Shown here piece by piece: positions 16,277-24,900 of a stretch of DNA of 34,319 nucleotides. Position 1 is the first letter of the stretch. Each line of letters opens with the position of its first letter. The position numbers were made by a program, and so were the translations under genes. Below the pieces are notes generated by a model. The model was not told the origin of the DNA. It saw only the letters and a list, made by a program, of their open reading frames with translations, and ran no database searches. This DNA is from Eubacterium sp. Lineage in GTDB: Bacteria > Bacillota > Clostridia > Lachnospirales > Lachnospiraceae. Where the stretch lies: assembly GCA_017541035.1 (NCBI GenBank), contig JAFXZW010000074.1:1-34319 (forward strand), read 5' to 3'.

Positions 16277-18220
16277 ATGGGAGAACACAGAAAGCTTGTC
16301 GCGCTCTGTACATCACGCGTCTATGACACCCAGATTCACGGCTTTATCGAGACATTAAACGAGAAGCTTCGTACAGAATCTGCATCTCTTTTAGTGTTCA
16401 CGATGAATTCCGATATCTACTGGGATGAGACTCTGGTTCCTGCCGAAACGTATGTTTATGATATCATCCCCTACGAAGACCTGGACTGCCTCATTTTGAT
16501 GGATGAAAAGATCAAGAGCCATTCCATCGCACAGCGCATTCTGTCACGATCAAAAGAGAATCATGTTCCGGTGATCGTGATTGACGGTTCCTATGAAGAT
16601 ACCATTCACGTTCGTTTTGATTATGCAAAGGGCTTTGAACAGATCGCGCGTCATATCATCGAGTATCATCATGCCCGGCTTCCGCATATGATGGCCGGCA
16701 TCCCCGGTGATGTCTTTTCCGAGGAACGGATAGATATTTTTAAGAAGATTCTTGCAGAAAATGGTATTCCCTTTGATGACAGCATGGTCAGTTACGGCGA
16801 TTTCTGGGCGGATCCCACCCGTGAAGCAACGCTCCTTCTCCTGAAGAGAGAAACTCTTCCGGACGCAGTGATCTGCGCCAATGATATTATGACCATCAAC
16901 GTAAGCGCCGTCCTTGAGGAAAATGGTATCCGTGTTCCCGAGGATGTGCTTGTGTCCGGTTTTGACGGATTTGAACAGATCTTCTTCTCGACTCCGAAGA
17001 TCTCCAGTGCCAGCTGTGACAGTGTCCTGCTTGCGGAAGCTGCCGGAGATACCGCTGTCCGTCTGATCCGGGGAGAGACCTGTACTCACCGCCTGATCCC
17101 ACCGAAGCTGATTCCTAATGAATCCTGCGGCTGTCCTTCCATGATGTGGCATGCCCACGCCATACTGTCCAGCTTCAACAACAGCTTCTACCGGCATCAG
17201 GATGATGTGCGAATCCTCTATGACATTTCTACCGCCATGGAGACCAGTCTGACGCCCTATGAAATGGCTTCCCGTATCCATCAGCATAAAACCAAGCATC
17301 ATCTTACTGTTGTGGACCGCCACCTCTTCGATACGGATCAGAACTATTTTCTGATACCCAAGGAGAACATGCAGACCCGGAATCTCCATATGATCAATGA
17401 TGCAGACTATGCCGAGGAGCATCGTTTCGTTCACATTCCCGTTCCGGATGAGGTATGGAATGACCAAACCGTAAATGAAAAGGAGTCCGTTCTCTCCGGT
17501 GGATACCGAAACCGGATCCTGGAGCTGACTGAGTCCGGTTATCCGCTGATCTTCAACGCCCTTGATTATCTGAACCGGCCCTTTGGCTTTGCCTGCTATT
17601 ATTTCCAGGACTATGCCATTACCGACTACTCCCGTTCCGCCACCATTACCAATGCGCTGAATATGGGTATCGGTGGTTATGTAAACCTGCAGCATCAGCG
17701 TATCCTTCTTGAGAAGATGGACGCCATGTATAAGCACGATGCGCTGACCGGCCTCTATAACCGTCTGGGATTCCATAATGCTTACGAGAAGGTATTTGCG
17801 GCGGAGGCTGATAAGGGCACTCCTGTCACCCTCATCATGTCCGATCTGGATGGATTGAAATATATCAATGATCATTATGGCCACGCTGACGGTGACCGGG
17901 CCATCGCAGCCGTAGCATCCGCTATGCTGAAGGCCTGCCCCGACGATGCTCTGTCCGCCCGCTTCGGCGGAGACGAGCTGTTCTCCGTTATCATCGGGGA
18001 GTGCGATCCGGAGAAGATCATTTCCGACATCGACCGTTATCTGGAAGAGTTCAATGCCTCCATCGACCTTCCCTATGTGATCGCAACCAGCAGCGGTTCC
18101 TTCACCACCACCCTGACCAAAGGCTATGACATCCTGAAGTCACTGAAGGTAGCAGACGATAAAATGTACGCAGTAAAGAATGCAAAACGTGATGCGGGAA
18201 ATTACATCACATCAAGGTAA
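16277..18220 (+). CDS. LacI-type receptor domain fused to GGDEF domain
   Basis: A 647-residue cytoplasmic protein with no signal peptide or membrane segment. Residues 5-285 form a LacI/GalR-like periplasmic-binding fold without a DNA-binding domain (AVICANDIMTINVSAVLEEN, VPEDVLVSGFDGF, ending NESCGC). Residues 295-475 form a linker that may be GAF-like. Residues 485-640 form a GGDEF domain (HDALTGLYNRLGF, SDLDGLKYINDHYGHADGD), with the signature as GGDEL at 564-568. It probably makes c-di-GMP in response to a sugar or nucleoside-like ligand (inference). The E-to-F core differs only in the last position, so activity is plausible but not assured. It is followed 2 nt later by acylphosphatase. 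Confidence 0.9.
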   Translation: MGEHRKLVALCTSRVYDTQIHGFIETLNEKLRTESASLLVFTMNSDIYWDETLVPAETYVYDIIPYEDLDCLILMDEKIKSHSIAQRILSRSKENHVPVIVIDGSYEDTIHVRFDYAKGFEQIARHIIEYHHARLPHMMAGIPGDVFSEERIDIFKKILAENGIPFDDSMVSYGDFWADPTREATLLLLKRETLPDAVICANDIMTINVSAVLEENGIRVPEDVLVSGFDGFEQIFFSTPKISSASCDSVLLAEAAGDTAVRLIRGETCTHRLIPPKLIPNESCGCPSMMWHAHAILSSFNNSFYRHQDDVRILYDISTAMETSLTPYEMASRIHQHKTKHHLTVVDRHLFDTDQNYFLIPKENMQTRNLHMINDADYAEEHRFVHIPVPDEVWNDQTVNEKESVLSGGYRNRILELTESGYPLIFNALDYLNRPFGFACYYFQDYAITDYSRSATITNALNMGIGGYVNLQHQRILLEKMDAMYKHDALTGLYNRLGFHNAYEKVFAAEADKGTPVTLIMSDLDGLKYINDHYGHADGDRAIAAVASAMLKACPDDALSARFGGDELFSVIIGECDPEKIISDIDRYLEEFNASIDLPYVIATSSGSFTTTLTKGYDILKSLKVADDKMYAVKNAKRDAGNYITSR

Positions 18221-18222
18221 TT

Positions 18223-18504
18223 ATGCGAGAGATCATCAGAAAAAGAATAAAGTTTACCGGTCTGGTACAGGGTGTCGGCTTCCGCTGGCGGGCAAAGAAT
18301 TCAGCAGCAGCCCTTGGGCTCACCGGCTGGGTCAGAAATGAATATGACGGCTCCGTCACCATGGAAGTCCAGGGTGTGGAAGCCGCCATCGACCGTATGT
18401 TGGCTGAGATCAGCGCCGGTCGCTATATCGATATCGATCAAATGGAGGCCCGTAGGATCTCCATTGATGAAAATGAGCGAAGCTTCAAGGTGCGGGGATA
18501 CTGA
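18223..18504 (+). CDS. acyP: acylphosphatase
   Basis: A 93-residue cytoplasmic enzyme hydrolysing carboxyl-phosphate bonds such as acetyl phosphate or carbamoyl phosphate. GLVQGVGFR (13-21) supplies the catalytic R21, and GWVRNEYDGSV supplies N39. Both match the family exactly and the length is standard. The ATG lies 2 nt after the stop of the GGDEF gene with AAGG at a usable distance, so translational coupling is likely. Confidence 0.95.
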   Translation: MREIIRKRIKFTGLVQGVGFRWRAKNSAAALGLTGWVRNEYDGSVTMEVQGVEAAIDRMLAEISAGRYIDIDQMEARRISIDENERSFKVRGY

Positions 18505-18553
18505 TCACCCGCACCTTTTAAGCCTCTGTTTCAATCCGGAAGGAGAAAACAAA

Positions 18554-19030
18554 ATGAATCCATATATGAAAATGGCAAATGATCTTGCGGAGGAGAACCT
18601 GACCACAAATGCAGGAGGCCCCTTTGGTGCAGTGATCGTAAAGGACAATGAAGTGATCGGCCAGGGTTCAAATCATGTTCTTGCCTGGCACGATCCCACC
18701 GCTCACGCAGAGGTAACCGCCATCCGGGACGCCTGCAGAAAGCTTGGTACCCATGACCTTTCCGGATGTACCCTCTATACCTCCTGCTATCCCTGTCCCA
18801 TGTGTCTTTCCGCCATCATCTGGGCCAACATCCGTACCGTGTATTACGGCAACACAAAGGAAGACGCGGCGGATATCGGATTCCGGGACGACTTCATCTA
18901 CGGCTATATTGATTCCCTGAAGGAAGGCGCCGGTGACAGTACCACTTTGGAGCTGAATGCCATGGACCGGGAAGAGACCATCGAAGCCTTCCGGAAGTTC
19001 GCGACAAAAGACGACAAAACCATGTATTAA
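18554..19030 (+). CDS. guaD: guanine deaminase (CDA-fold)
   Basis: A 158-residue zinc deaminase of the cytidine deaminase fold, converting guanine to xanthine. GGPFGAVIVKD, the zinc and proton-shuttle motif PTAHAEVTAI, PCPMCLSAIIWA, and the tail with FRDDFIYGYID are very similar to B. subtilis GuaD (156 residues), which has DPTAHAEVTAIRKAC and FIYKEID. The start ATG has AAGGAG about 10 nt upstream; the frame extends further, but into the acylphosphatase gene. It is the last gene of the GGDEF-acyP operon. A tRNA adenosine deaminase role is less likely given the GuaD-like tail. Confidence 0.9.
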   Translation: MNPYMKMANDLAEENLTTNAGGPFGAVIVKDNEVIGQGSNHVLAWHDPTAHAEVTAIRDACRKLGTHDLSGCTLYTSCYPCPMCLSAIIWANIRTVYYGNTKEDAADIGFRDDFIYGYIDSLKEGAGDSTTLELNAMDREETIEAFRKFATKDDKTMY

Positions 19031-19069
19031 CCATGTCATGAGCCTTATAAAATGCACAGAAGTCTTCAC

Positions 19070-19098
19070 ACCCCCCTGTGGCTAAGGGGGGTTTTTTT
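19070..19098 (+). terminator. terminator of the GGDEF-acyP-guaD operon
   Basis: CCCCCC (19071-19076) pairs with GGGGGG (19086-19091), extended by an A-T pair, around a 9-nt loop. Seven T follow (19092-19098). It ends at the stop codon of the convergent mgsA gene. Confidence 0.92.
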
Positions 19099-19583
19099 CA
19101 TTCTTCCTCTTCCGTGGGAAGCACTTCCGCTCTGTGCGCGATATTCTGCTTGAAATTGATGATCTCATGATCATATTCTTCATCCATAAAAGATGAATGG
19201 ATCAGGAAATCCGCCGTTGCCTTATTATTTGCAAAGGGAATGTCATAGACCTGGGCGATCCGCATCAGGGCCTTCACATCGGGATCGTGGGGAGCTGCTG
19301 TCAGAGGATCCGAGAAGAAGATCACAAAATCGATCCTTCCCTCAACAATCTTGGCTCCGATCTGCTGATCTCCTCCCAACGGACCCGAATTGTAACCCCG
19401 TACCGGAAGATCCGTAGCATCCGAGATCATCCGCGCCGTTGTGCCGGTCCCGCACAGGAAATGCTTCTTCAGTATTTCCACATTGTCCTTACACCATTTA
19501 ATTAACTCAGGTTTCTTACCGTCATGTGCAATCAGCGCAATATTCTTCTGTTTACTGATCGTCATCGTTATCTTATCGTGCAT
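19098..19583 (-). CDS. mgsA: methylglyoxal synthase
   Basis: Converts dihydroxyacetone phosphate to methylglyoxal and phosphate, a glycolytic bypass used under phosphate limitation or sugar excess. The 161 residues contain IALIAHDGKK, the phosphate-binding GTGTTA, SGPLGGDQQIGA with the catalytic aspartate, and FFSDPLTAAPHDPDV. All are diagnostic. GGAGG lies 7 nt before the ATG at 19583. It is convergent with guaD and lies 181 nt downstream of ktrA, across a short repeat cluster. An arabinose operon nearby may make triose-phosphate overflow relevant (inference). Confidence 0.96.
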   Translation of the reverse strand: MHDKITMTISKQKNIALIAHDGKKPELIKWCKDNVEILKKHFLCGTGTTARMISDATDLPVRGYNSGPLGGDQQIGAKIVEGRIDFVIFFSDPLTAAPHDPDVKALMRIAQVYDIPFANNKATADFLIHSSFMDEEYDHEIINFKQNIAHRAEVLPTEEEE

Positions 19584-19683
19584 TTTCTTTCCTCCCCCCG
19601 GTTTCTGACAGATCTGTCATCACTCCACCCTGCACCTGCCTATCCGCGCCTTATCCGCAGCCTTCTTTCTCCTCACTCATACG

Positions 19684-19769
19684 TCAGGTAAATCCCTCAG
19701 GTTAATCCTTTCATGTCGGTCCCTCAGGTTAATCCTGTCACATTACTCTCTCAGGTAAATCCCGTCACG
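19684..19769. repeat. short tandem repeat cluster, TCAGGTWAATCC
   Basis: TCAGGTAAATCC or TCAGGTTAATCC occurs at 19684, 19697, 19724 and 19751, with spacings 13, 27 and 27. The last copy overlaps the ktrA stop codon. The full 27-nt units also share a TCCTGTCA or TCCCGTCA extension. They fill half of the ktrA-mgsA gap; nothing else is seen in the rest of that gap (19584-19683). Confidence 0.8.
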
Positions 19770-20409
19770 TCAGCCGCTTCAGGTCTGCCTTCTCGAGAAT
19801 CACCAGAAGATCCGTATCCGCTTCCAGCGGACGGGAGGGATCGATAAAGGAGCGCATCTCACTGTGATCCTTTACAGCGATCACATTGATCCGATATCTT
19901 TCACGCAGATTCAGCTCCAGGAGACTCTTCCCGATCCATTCCGCCTTCGGCTTGAGCTCCAGCAGACACAGATTATCATCGATATCAAAGAATTCAAGGA
20001 AGGAGTCGGACATCATGATACGCGCGGTACGAATACCCATTTCATCCTCGGGAAAAATGATCTTGTCGGCGCCGATTCTTTTCAGGATCTGCCCCATACG
20101 ACTGTCCCTGGCCTTTGCCACAACTAGGGGGACTCCCTGCTCCTTGGCGATCATGACCGACATGATACTCGAAGTCAGGTCCGATCCCATGGCGACCACA
20201 ACCGCGTCCATATCCTTTAACCCCAGCCCCTTTACCATGTCGGGATTGGCCGCATCCGCCTCGATGGCGTAGGTCAGACTATTGGCAACCGAAGCCACGA
20301 TCTCCGGATTTTTATCCACACCCATGACATCACTGCCCATTTCATACAGAGAACAGGCAAGCTTCTTTCCGAACCGGCCGAGACCGATCACTGCAAATGA
20401 TTTAGACAT
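19765..20409 (-). CDS. ktrA: potassium uptake regulatory subunit (KtrA/TrkA-type RCK protein)
   Basis: A 214-residue cytoplasmic gating subunit of the Ktr potassium transporter. The N-terminal Rossmann fold carries GLGRFG (9-14) and the acidic VDKNPE after the second strand, binding NAD(H) or adenine nucleotide. Residues from about 135 to 214 form an RCK_C/TrkA-C domain (KPKAEWIGKSLLELNLRERY), which in KtrA relatives binds c-di-AMP. It begins 18 nt after ktrB with GGAGG at 6 nt. A single RCK unit, not two, indicates KtrA and not Gram-negative TrkA. Confidence 0.94.
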   Translation of the reverse strand: MSKSFAVIGLGRFGKKLACSLYEMGSDVMGVDKNPEIVASVANSLTYAIEADAANPDMVKGLGLKDMDAVVVAMGSDLTSSIMSVMIAKEQGVPLVVAKARDSRMGQILKRIGADKIIFPEDEMGIRTARIMMSDSFLEFFDIDDNLCLLELKPKAEWIGKSLLELNLRERYRINVIAVKDHSEMRSFIDPSRPLEADTDLLVILEKADLKRLT

Positions 20410-20427
20410 GATTTCCTCCCAAATACA

Positions 20428-21798
20428 TCAGCCCACGAAGAATTTTCCCTCCGCATAACTGATCTTATTCTTGTCTTCCGTGTTATACTTGAAGAAAAGC
20501 GCCATGGAGATTGGCCCGATCCGTCCCAGATACATGGCTAAGATAATGATCCACCTTCCTGCCGTATTTAACGTTGCTGTCAGGTTGCGGGAAAGACCCA
20601 CCGTTGCGGTGGCACTGAAGGTTTCGTACATGCCGTCCACCAGCCGGATCTGGTTGGTCATCATCAGAGCGATAGTCAGAACTACCGTCACGGAGAAGCT
20701 GACCATCACAATCGCGGATGCCTTGTGGATCATTTCCGAGGTGATCTTCCGTCCAAAGACCACATTTTCCCGACGGTTACGGATAAAGGAAACACCATTG
20801 ATCAATATCACAAATAAGGTTACGGTCTTGACGCCGCCGGCGGTTCCCACCGGAGAACCTCCGATAAACATAAGGAAACACCCAAGGAAGCTGGTGCTCT
20901 CCATCAGGGACTGCTGCGGCACAGCCGCAAAGCCCGCCGTTCGGAAGGTGACCGACTGAAAAAGACTGTTCATAACCTTCCCACCGAAAGACATATTTCC
21001 GATGGTATCCGGATTGTTATACTCCAAAACGAACACAAAGAGCGTACCGAAAAGGATCAGGAAAAATGTCAGTGACAGCACCAGCTTTGTGTGCTCGTTA
21101 AAATGCTTGATGATGGTGCGAAGGGAGTATTCCCTGCGTATTCCGCGGCGGATATTCCGGAGCACATCGATCCAGACCACATAACCAAGGCCGCCCATAA
21201 CGATCAGCATCATCGTATTGAAAAGGATCAGCGGGTTATCCTGGTAGGAGATCAGACTGTCCGGTCCGAGGATGTCGATACCTGCATTACAAAATGCCGA
21301 AATAGAAGTGAATATCGAATACCAGATCCCTCTTCCTGCACCGAATTTCGGAATGAAGGAGATCATGTAGATCATTGCCCCAATCATTTCCAGGATGAAG
21401 GTTCCCTTAAAAACAGCCAGAAGGAAATGGACAACCCCATCCATGGTGTTCAGATTAAAGGAGTCATGGATCAGAAGCGAACGGGACAGGGAAAGCTTCT
21501 TGTGCACCATCAGCATCAGAACGGTAGTTACCGCGATAATGCCAAATCCGCCGATCTGAATCAGGATCAGGATCACAATCTTCCCGAACAGGCTCCAATA
21601 GGCGAAGGTGTCCACTACCACCAGACCCGTCACACAAAGGGACGTAGTAGAGGTAAAGCAGGCTGTCGTCAGATCCGCACTACCCTCTCCTGCCTTGGCT
21701 ATGGGAAGCATCAAAAGCAATGTTCCGATAATGATCGCTGCCAGAAAGCTGATGGGGATCAGCTGCGCCGATTTCAGTTTTCTATTCTTTTTATTCAT
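20428..21798 (-). CDS. ktrB: potassium uptake membrane subunit (KtrB/TrkH family)
   Basis: A 456-residue channel-like K+ (Na+-coupled) transporter subunit with four membrane-pore-membrane repeats. Selectivity-loop regions are recognisable in TSLCVTGLVVVDT, SAFCNAGIDIL, TFRTAGFAAV and TATVGLSRNLT. The start is ATG at 21798, preceded by a weak GGGA; GTG at 21807 would add three residues. It is followed immediately by ktrA, forming the ktrBA operon. Its promoter overlaps that of the divergent TIR gene. Confidence 0.95.
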   Translation of the reverse strand: MNKKNRKLKSAQLIPISFLAAIIIGTLLLMLPIAKAGEGSADLTTACFTSTTSLCVTGLVVVDTFAYWSLFGKIVILILIQIGGFGIIAVTTVLMLMVHKKLSLSRSLLIHDSFNLNTMDGVVHFLLAVFKGTFILEMIGAMIYMISFIPKFGAGRGIWYSIFTSISAFCNAGIDILGPDSLISYQDNPLILFNTMMLIVMGGLGYVVWIDVLRNIRRGIRREYSLRTIIKHFNEHTKLVLSLTFFLILFGTLFVFVLEYNNPDTIGNMSFGGKVMNSLFQSVTFRTAGFAAVPQQSLMESTSFLGCFLMFIGGSPVGTAGGVKTVTLFVILINGVSFIRNRRENVVFGRKITSEMIHKASAIVMVSFSVTVVLTIALMMTNQIRLVDGMYETFSATATVGLSRNLTATLNTAGRWIIILAMYLGRIGPISMALFFKYNTEDKNKISYAEGKFFVG

Positions 21799-21846
21799 GA
21801 TTCCCACACTTTACAATGGTTTCACCCCATATCACGGGATAGACAT

Positions 21847-21875
21847 AGTATACTACATCTTATTTCGATTTACAA
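21847..21875 (-). promoter_or_regulatory. ktrBA promoter
   Basis: On the minus strand, -35 TTGTAA (21875-21870), a 17-nt spacer and -10 TATACT (21852-21847). The -35 overlaps the -35 of the rightward TIR promoter. Confidence 0.75.
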
Positions 21876-21897
21876 AAACCTTTTTATCCCTTAAAAT
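21869..21897 (+). promoter_or_regulatory. promoter of the TIR-propeller gene
   Basis: -35 TTTACA (21869-21874), a 17-nt spacer and -10 TAAAAT (21892-21897), about 54 nt before the ATG. The two -35 boxes of this divergent pair share five bases. Confidence 0.65.
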
Positions 21898-21902
21898 GAT
21901 GA

Positions 21903-21922
21903 GGGATTCCGACCGGAATCCC
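21903..21922. promoter_or_regulatory. perfect 8-bp hairpin at the TIR gene transcription start
   Basis: GGGATTCC-GACC-GGAATCCC sits just where transcription from the TIR promoter would begin. It could be an operator or a 5'-protective RNA hairpin. Confidence 0.6.
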
Positions 21923-21950
21923 GAGAAAAAGTCTATGGAGGCATCCATCC

Positions 21951-24900
21951 ATGATCGACCATTACAATGCCTTTATCTCTTATCGCCATTCGGAGCGTGA
22001 TATCCGGGTGGCCCACACCATCCAGTCAGATCTGGAGCATTTTCATATTCCCGCGAAGATCCGAAGGAGTACCGGGAAAAAGAAGATCGACCGAATCTTC
22101 CTGGACAAGGATGAACTTGGTGCGGCCAGCAACCTGTCCGCCGATATTTCCGCAGCTCTGGAGCAGGCGGAACACCTGATCGTAATCTGCTCCAATGCCA
22201 CAAAGGAGTCTCAGTGGGTACCGCGGGAGATAGCGTATTTCCTCCGTAATCACACACGTCGTCAGATTACCACGGTTCTTGTGGACGGTGAGCCGGAGGA
22301 AGTGATTCCCGAAATCCTGAAGTACGAGGACAGGGTATACCGGAATCCCGACGGCAGTGAATATACCGTTCGCGTCCCCCTGGAGCCCCTCTCCTGTGAC
22401 TATCGTCTTCCCCGCAGAAAGGCAAAAAAAGAGGAGCTTCCAAGACTTGCCTCCAAGCTGCTGGGATGTTCTTACGATGAGCTGATGAACCGTAGGCGTA
22501 CCTACATGATCCGCCGGCTGTCGATCATTTTTTCTCTCTTTCTTGCTGCAGCCATAGGCTTTGGGGCATACCTCATGTACAGTCGTACGCAGATTCGGGA
22601 TAACTACCGGAACTCTCTTCGGAATCAGTCTGTTTATCTTGCAAATGAATCCCTGTACTCCCTGCAGCAGGAGCAACGGATCCTGGCACTTCAGCTGGCT
22701 CTGGAATCCATGCCAAAGGATGAAGATGACATGCGTCCCGTCACGCCGCAGGCTATCCGTGCCCTGACGGACTCAACGCTCTCGTATACAACCAGAGACG
22801 GTCTTGGCATCGAAGATATCTGGAGCTACCGCATGCCGGATTATATCAAGAAAAATGACTGGGAGCTTTCTTCCTCGGGAAAAGCTCTTCTTGCCGCAGA
22901 CAAAGCCGGCAATGTCCGGGTGTGGGATACCTCAACCCACGCCATTCTTTTCGATCAGGCCGTCGGAAAACGTCTGAAGAAAGCAACCCTTCTTCCGGAT
23001 GATAAATTACTGGTGGTTACAACCGGTGAGATTACCCTTTACCGGTTAGGTGACGGAGCTGTTTTTTGGAAGGAAGAGAGTAAAAGCCCCTTCTGCGAAG
23101 CAAAACCGTCTGTCCTTTCCGATGATACAATCCTCATTGCCACCTCCGATCTGAAGCTGCATCGTCTTTCTCTTACAGATGGATCCGAGCTGGCTGTCTA
23201 TGAGCTTCCTGCGGAGGTTGACGGGTTTGCCATGTCTGTTTCCGAGATCAGGATTTCTCCTGACGAGAAAAAGATTGCCGTGAAATCCGTGTATGATTTT
23301 ACCTCCCAGCTGATGGTGATCTACGATATTCCCTCCGGAAAGGCCGTTTCACGCAGTTCCACCGAGTACACTTCCTCCTTCTTCTGGGGGGACGATACTC
23401 ATTTGCTTATCGCATCTATAGAAAAGTTATTGGATTCCAGTTATTCCATCGGCTATGTGCCCAACGTCAAGACAGACCGCGTTGATCTGCGCTGTTATGA
23501 CCCGTCCAGCTTCACTGAGATCTGGAACTATGATTTTACCAGTACAAATGTGGCGGTACAAAGCGGTTTTTATCCCCTTCCGAAGAACGGTGCCATTGCC
23601 TATTTTCATGCGAATAAGGCAGACATCCTTCAGCTCACAGACGGTGCGCAGATAGCGAGCCACAACACGAACGACCCCATCATTCTGATACAGGATCCGG
23701 ACGGTGATGGTTGGCCCTTCTACGTTACGGAGAAAGGCATTCTGGCCTTTCCGTCAACAACGGACAGCGTATCCCTGTACCCGTACTTCACATCCAACCT
23801 GCAGGACGCTTTCTACCGCAGCGATATTGGTTTCTTTGTACACTCTTCAAATGATTATGAGATCCTGCATTATGGACTTTATGTCAGTGATACCAGTTTT
23901 ACCCCGCTTCAACCGGAAAAGGAACTATCCCGGTTTGAAAAATCCTGGCTGGATGACAAGGTACTGGCCCTCATTACATCTGAACCCGCTGATCTTTTTC
24001 CGGGAACCGCTCCGGAGGGCGAAACAACAGTTCCTGTTCTGTCCATAGCCAACCCTTCCACAGGAGAACAGCTGCATCAGATCCCCCTTACGGATGAAAA
24101 ACCGATTCATTCCTTCCGCATCCAGTTTATCGGTACGGAGGGGACTCATTTCTACCTGGGCTACCCACGTTCCGGCAACGGATACCGGGTCCTGGAGGTA
24201 GATCTTGACTCCGGTGCGGTTTCAGAGATCGACCTTGCTGAAGGCGAAAATGTTTCTCAGGAATTCTGTACTCTGGATAAAGGAAAGCTTTACTATTGCT
24301 GCAAGGGCAATGCCGATCGCCTGCAGCTCTGCACCTATGATCTTCTGACGAAACAAATAACCACATATCCGGTCGGCGACGGGACCGATTACTTCAGTAT
24401 CCGGAGGGAACCTGTCATTCTTCCTGTCCTGCATGAGGTACTTCTGATCGGTTCGGAAAAGAGTATCCTGGTAAATACGGACAATGGGTCCTCCCGGTAT
24501 CTGACTCTTCCGGACAACTGGGACACAATGTGGACAGCTTATAATCCGGCTCAAAACAGCTTTGCATTTTCAGATGGAAATGATATCCGTCTGATCCGTC
24601 CGGACGGAGGAGACGATATTGTGATCAACTGTCCCGTGAAGCCCAGTGGTTTTTCCTTTTACTCCGACGGGAAGAAGGGAGATCCGACGTTGCTCCTGGT
24701 TGCCTATTCCAGCGGACATCTGTACCGCTACAACGCCGAAACCGGTGAACTTCTGGGACAAAGTGATCTTACCTGGTCCTCTTCCATAGAACCAAAGGCC
24801 GAATTCCTGAATGATCCGCAAAATGGACTCCTCTATCTTCAGCTGAGTGATACCCTTGACATTATCGAAACAGACACCTGGTATGAGGAAACCAGCATTA

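Noticed and set aside
16550-17884. 444-codon minus-strand frame inside the receptor-GGDEF gene
   Set aside because: The plus-strand gene has recognisable domains and a ribosome binding site; the antisense frame has neither.
19684-19769. CRISPR array
   Set aside because: The repeated unit is only about 12 nt, spacers are 1-15 nt and not unique, and no cas gene is present.
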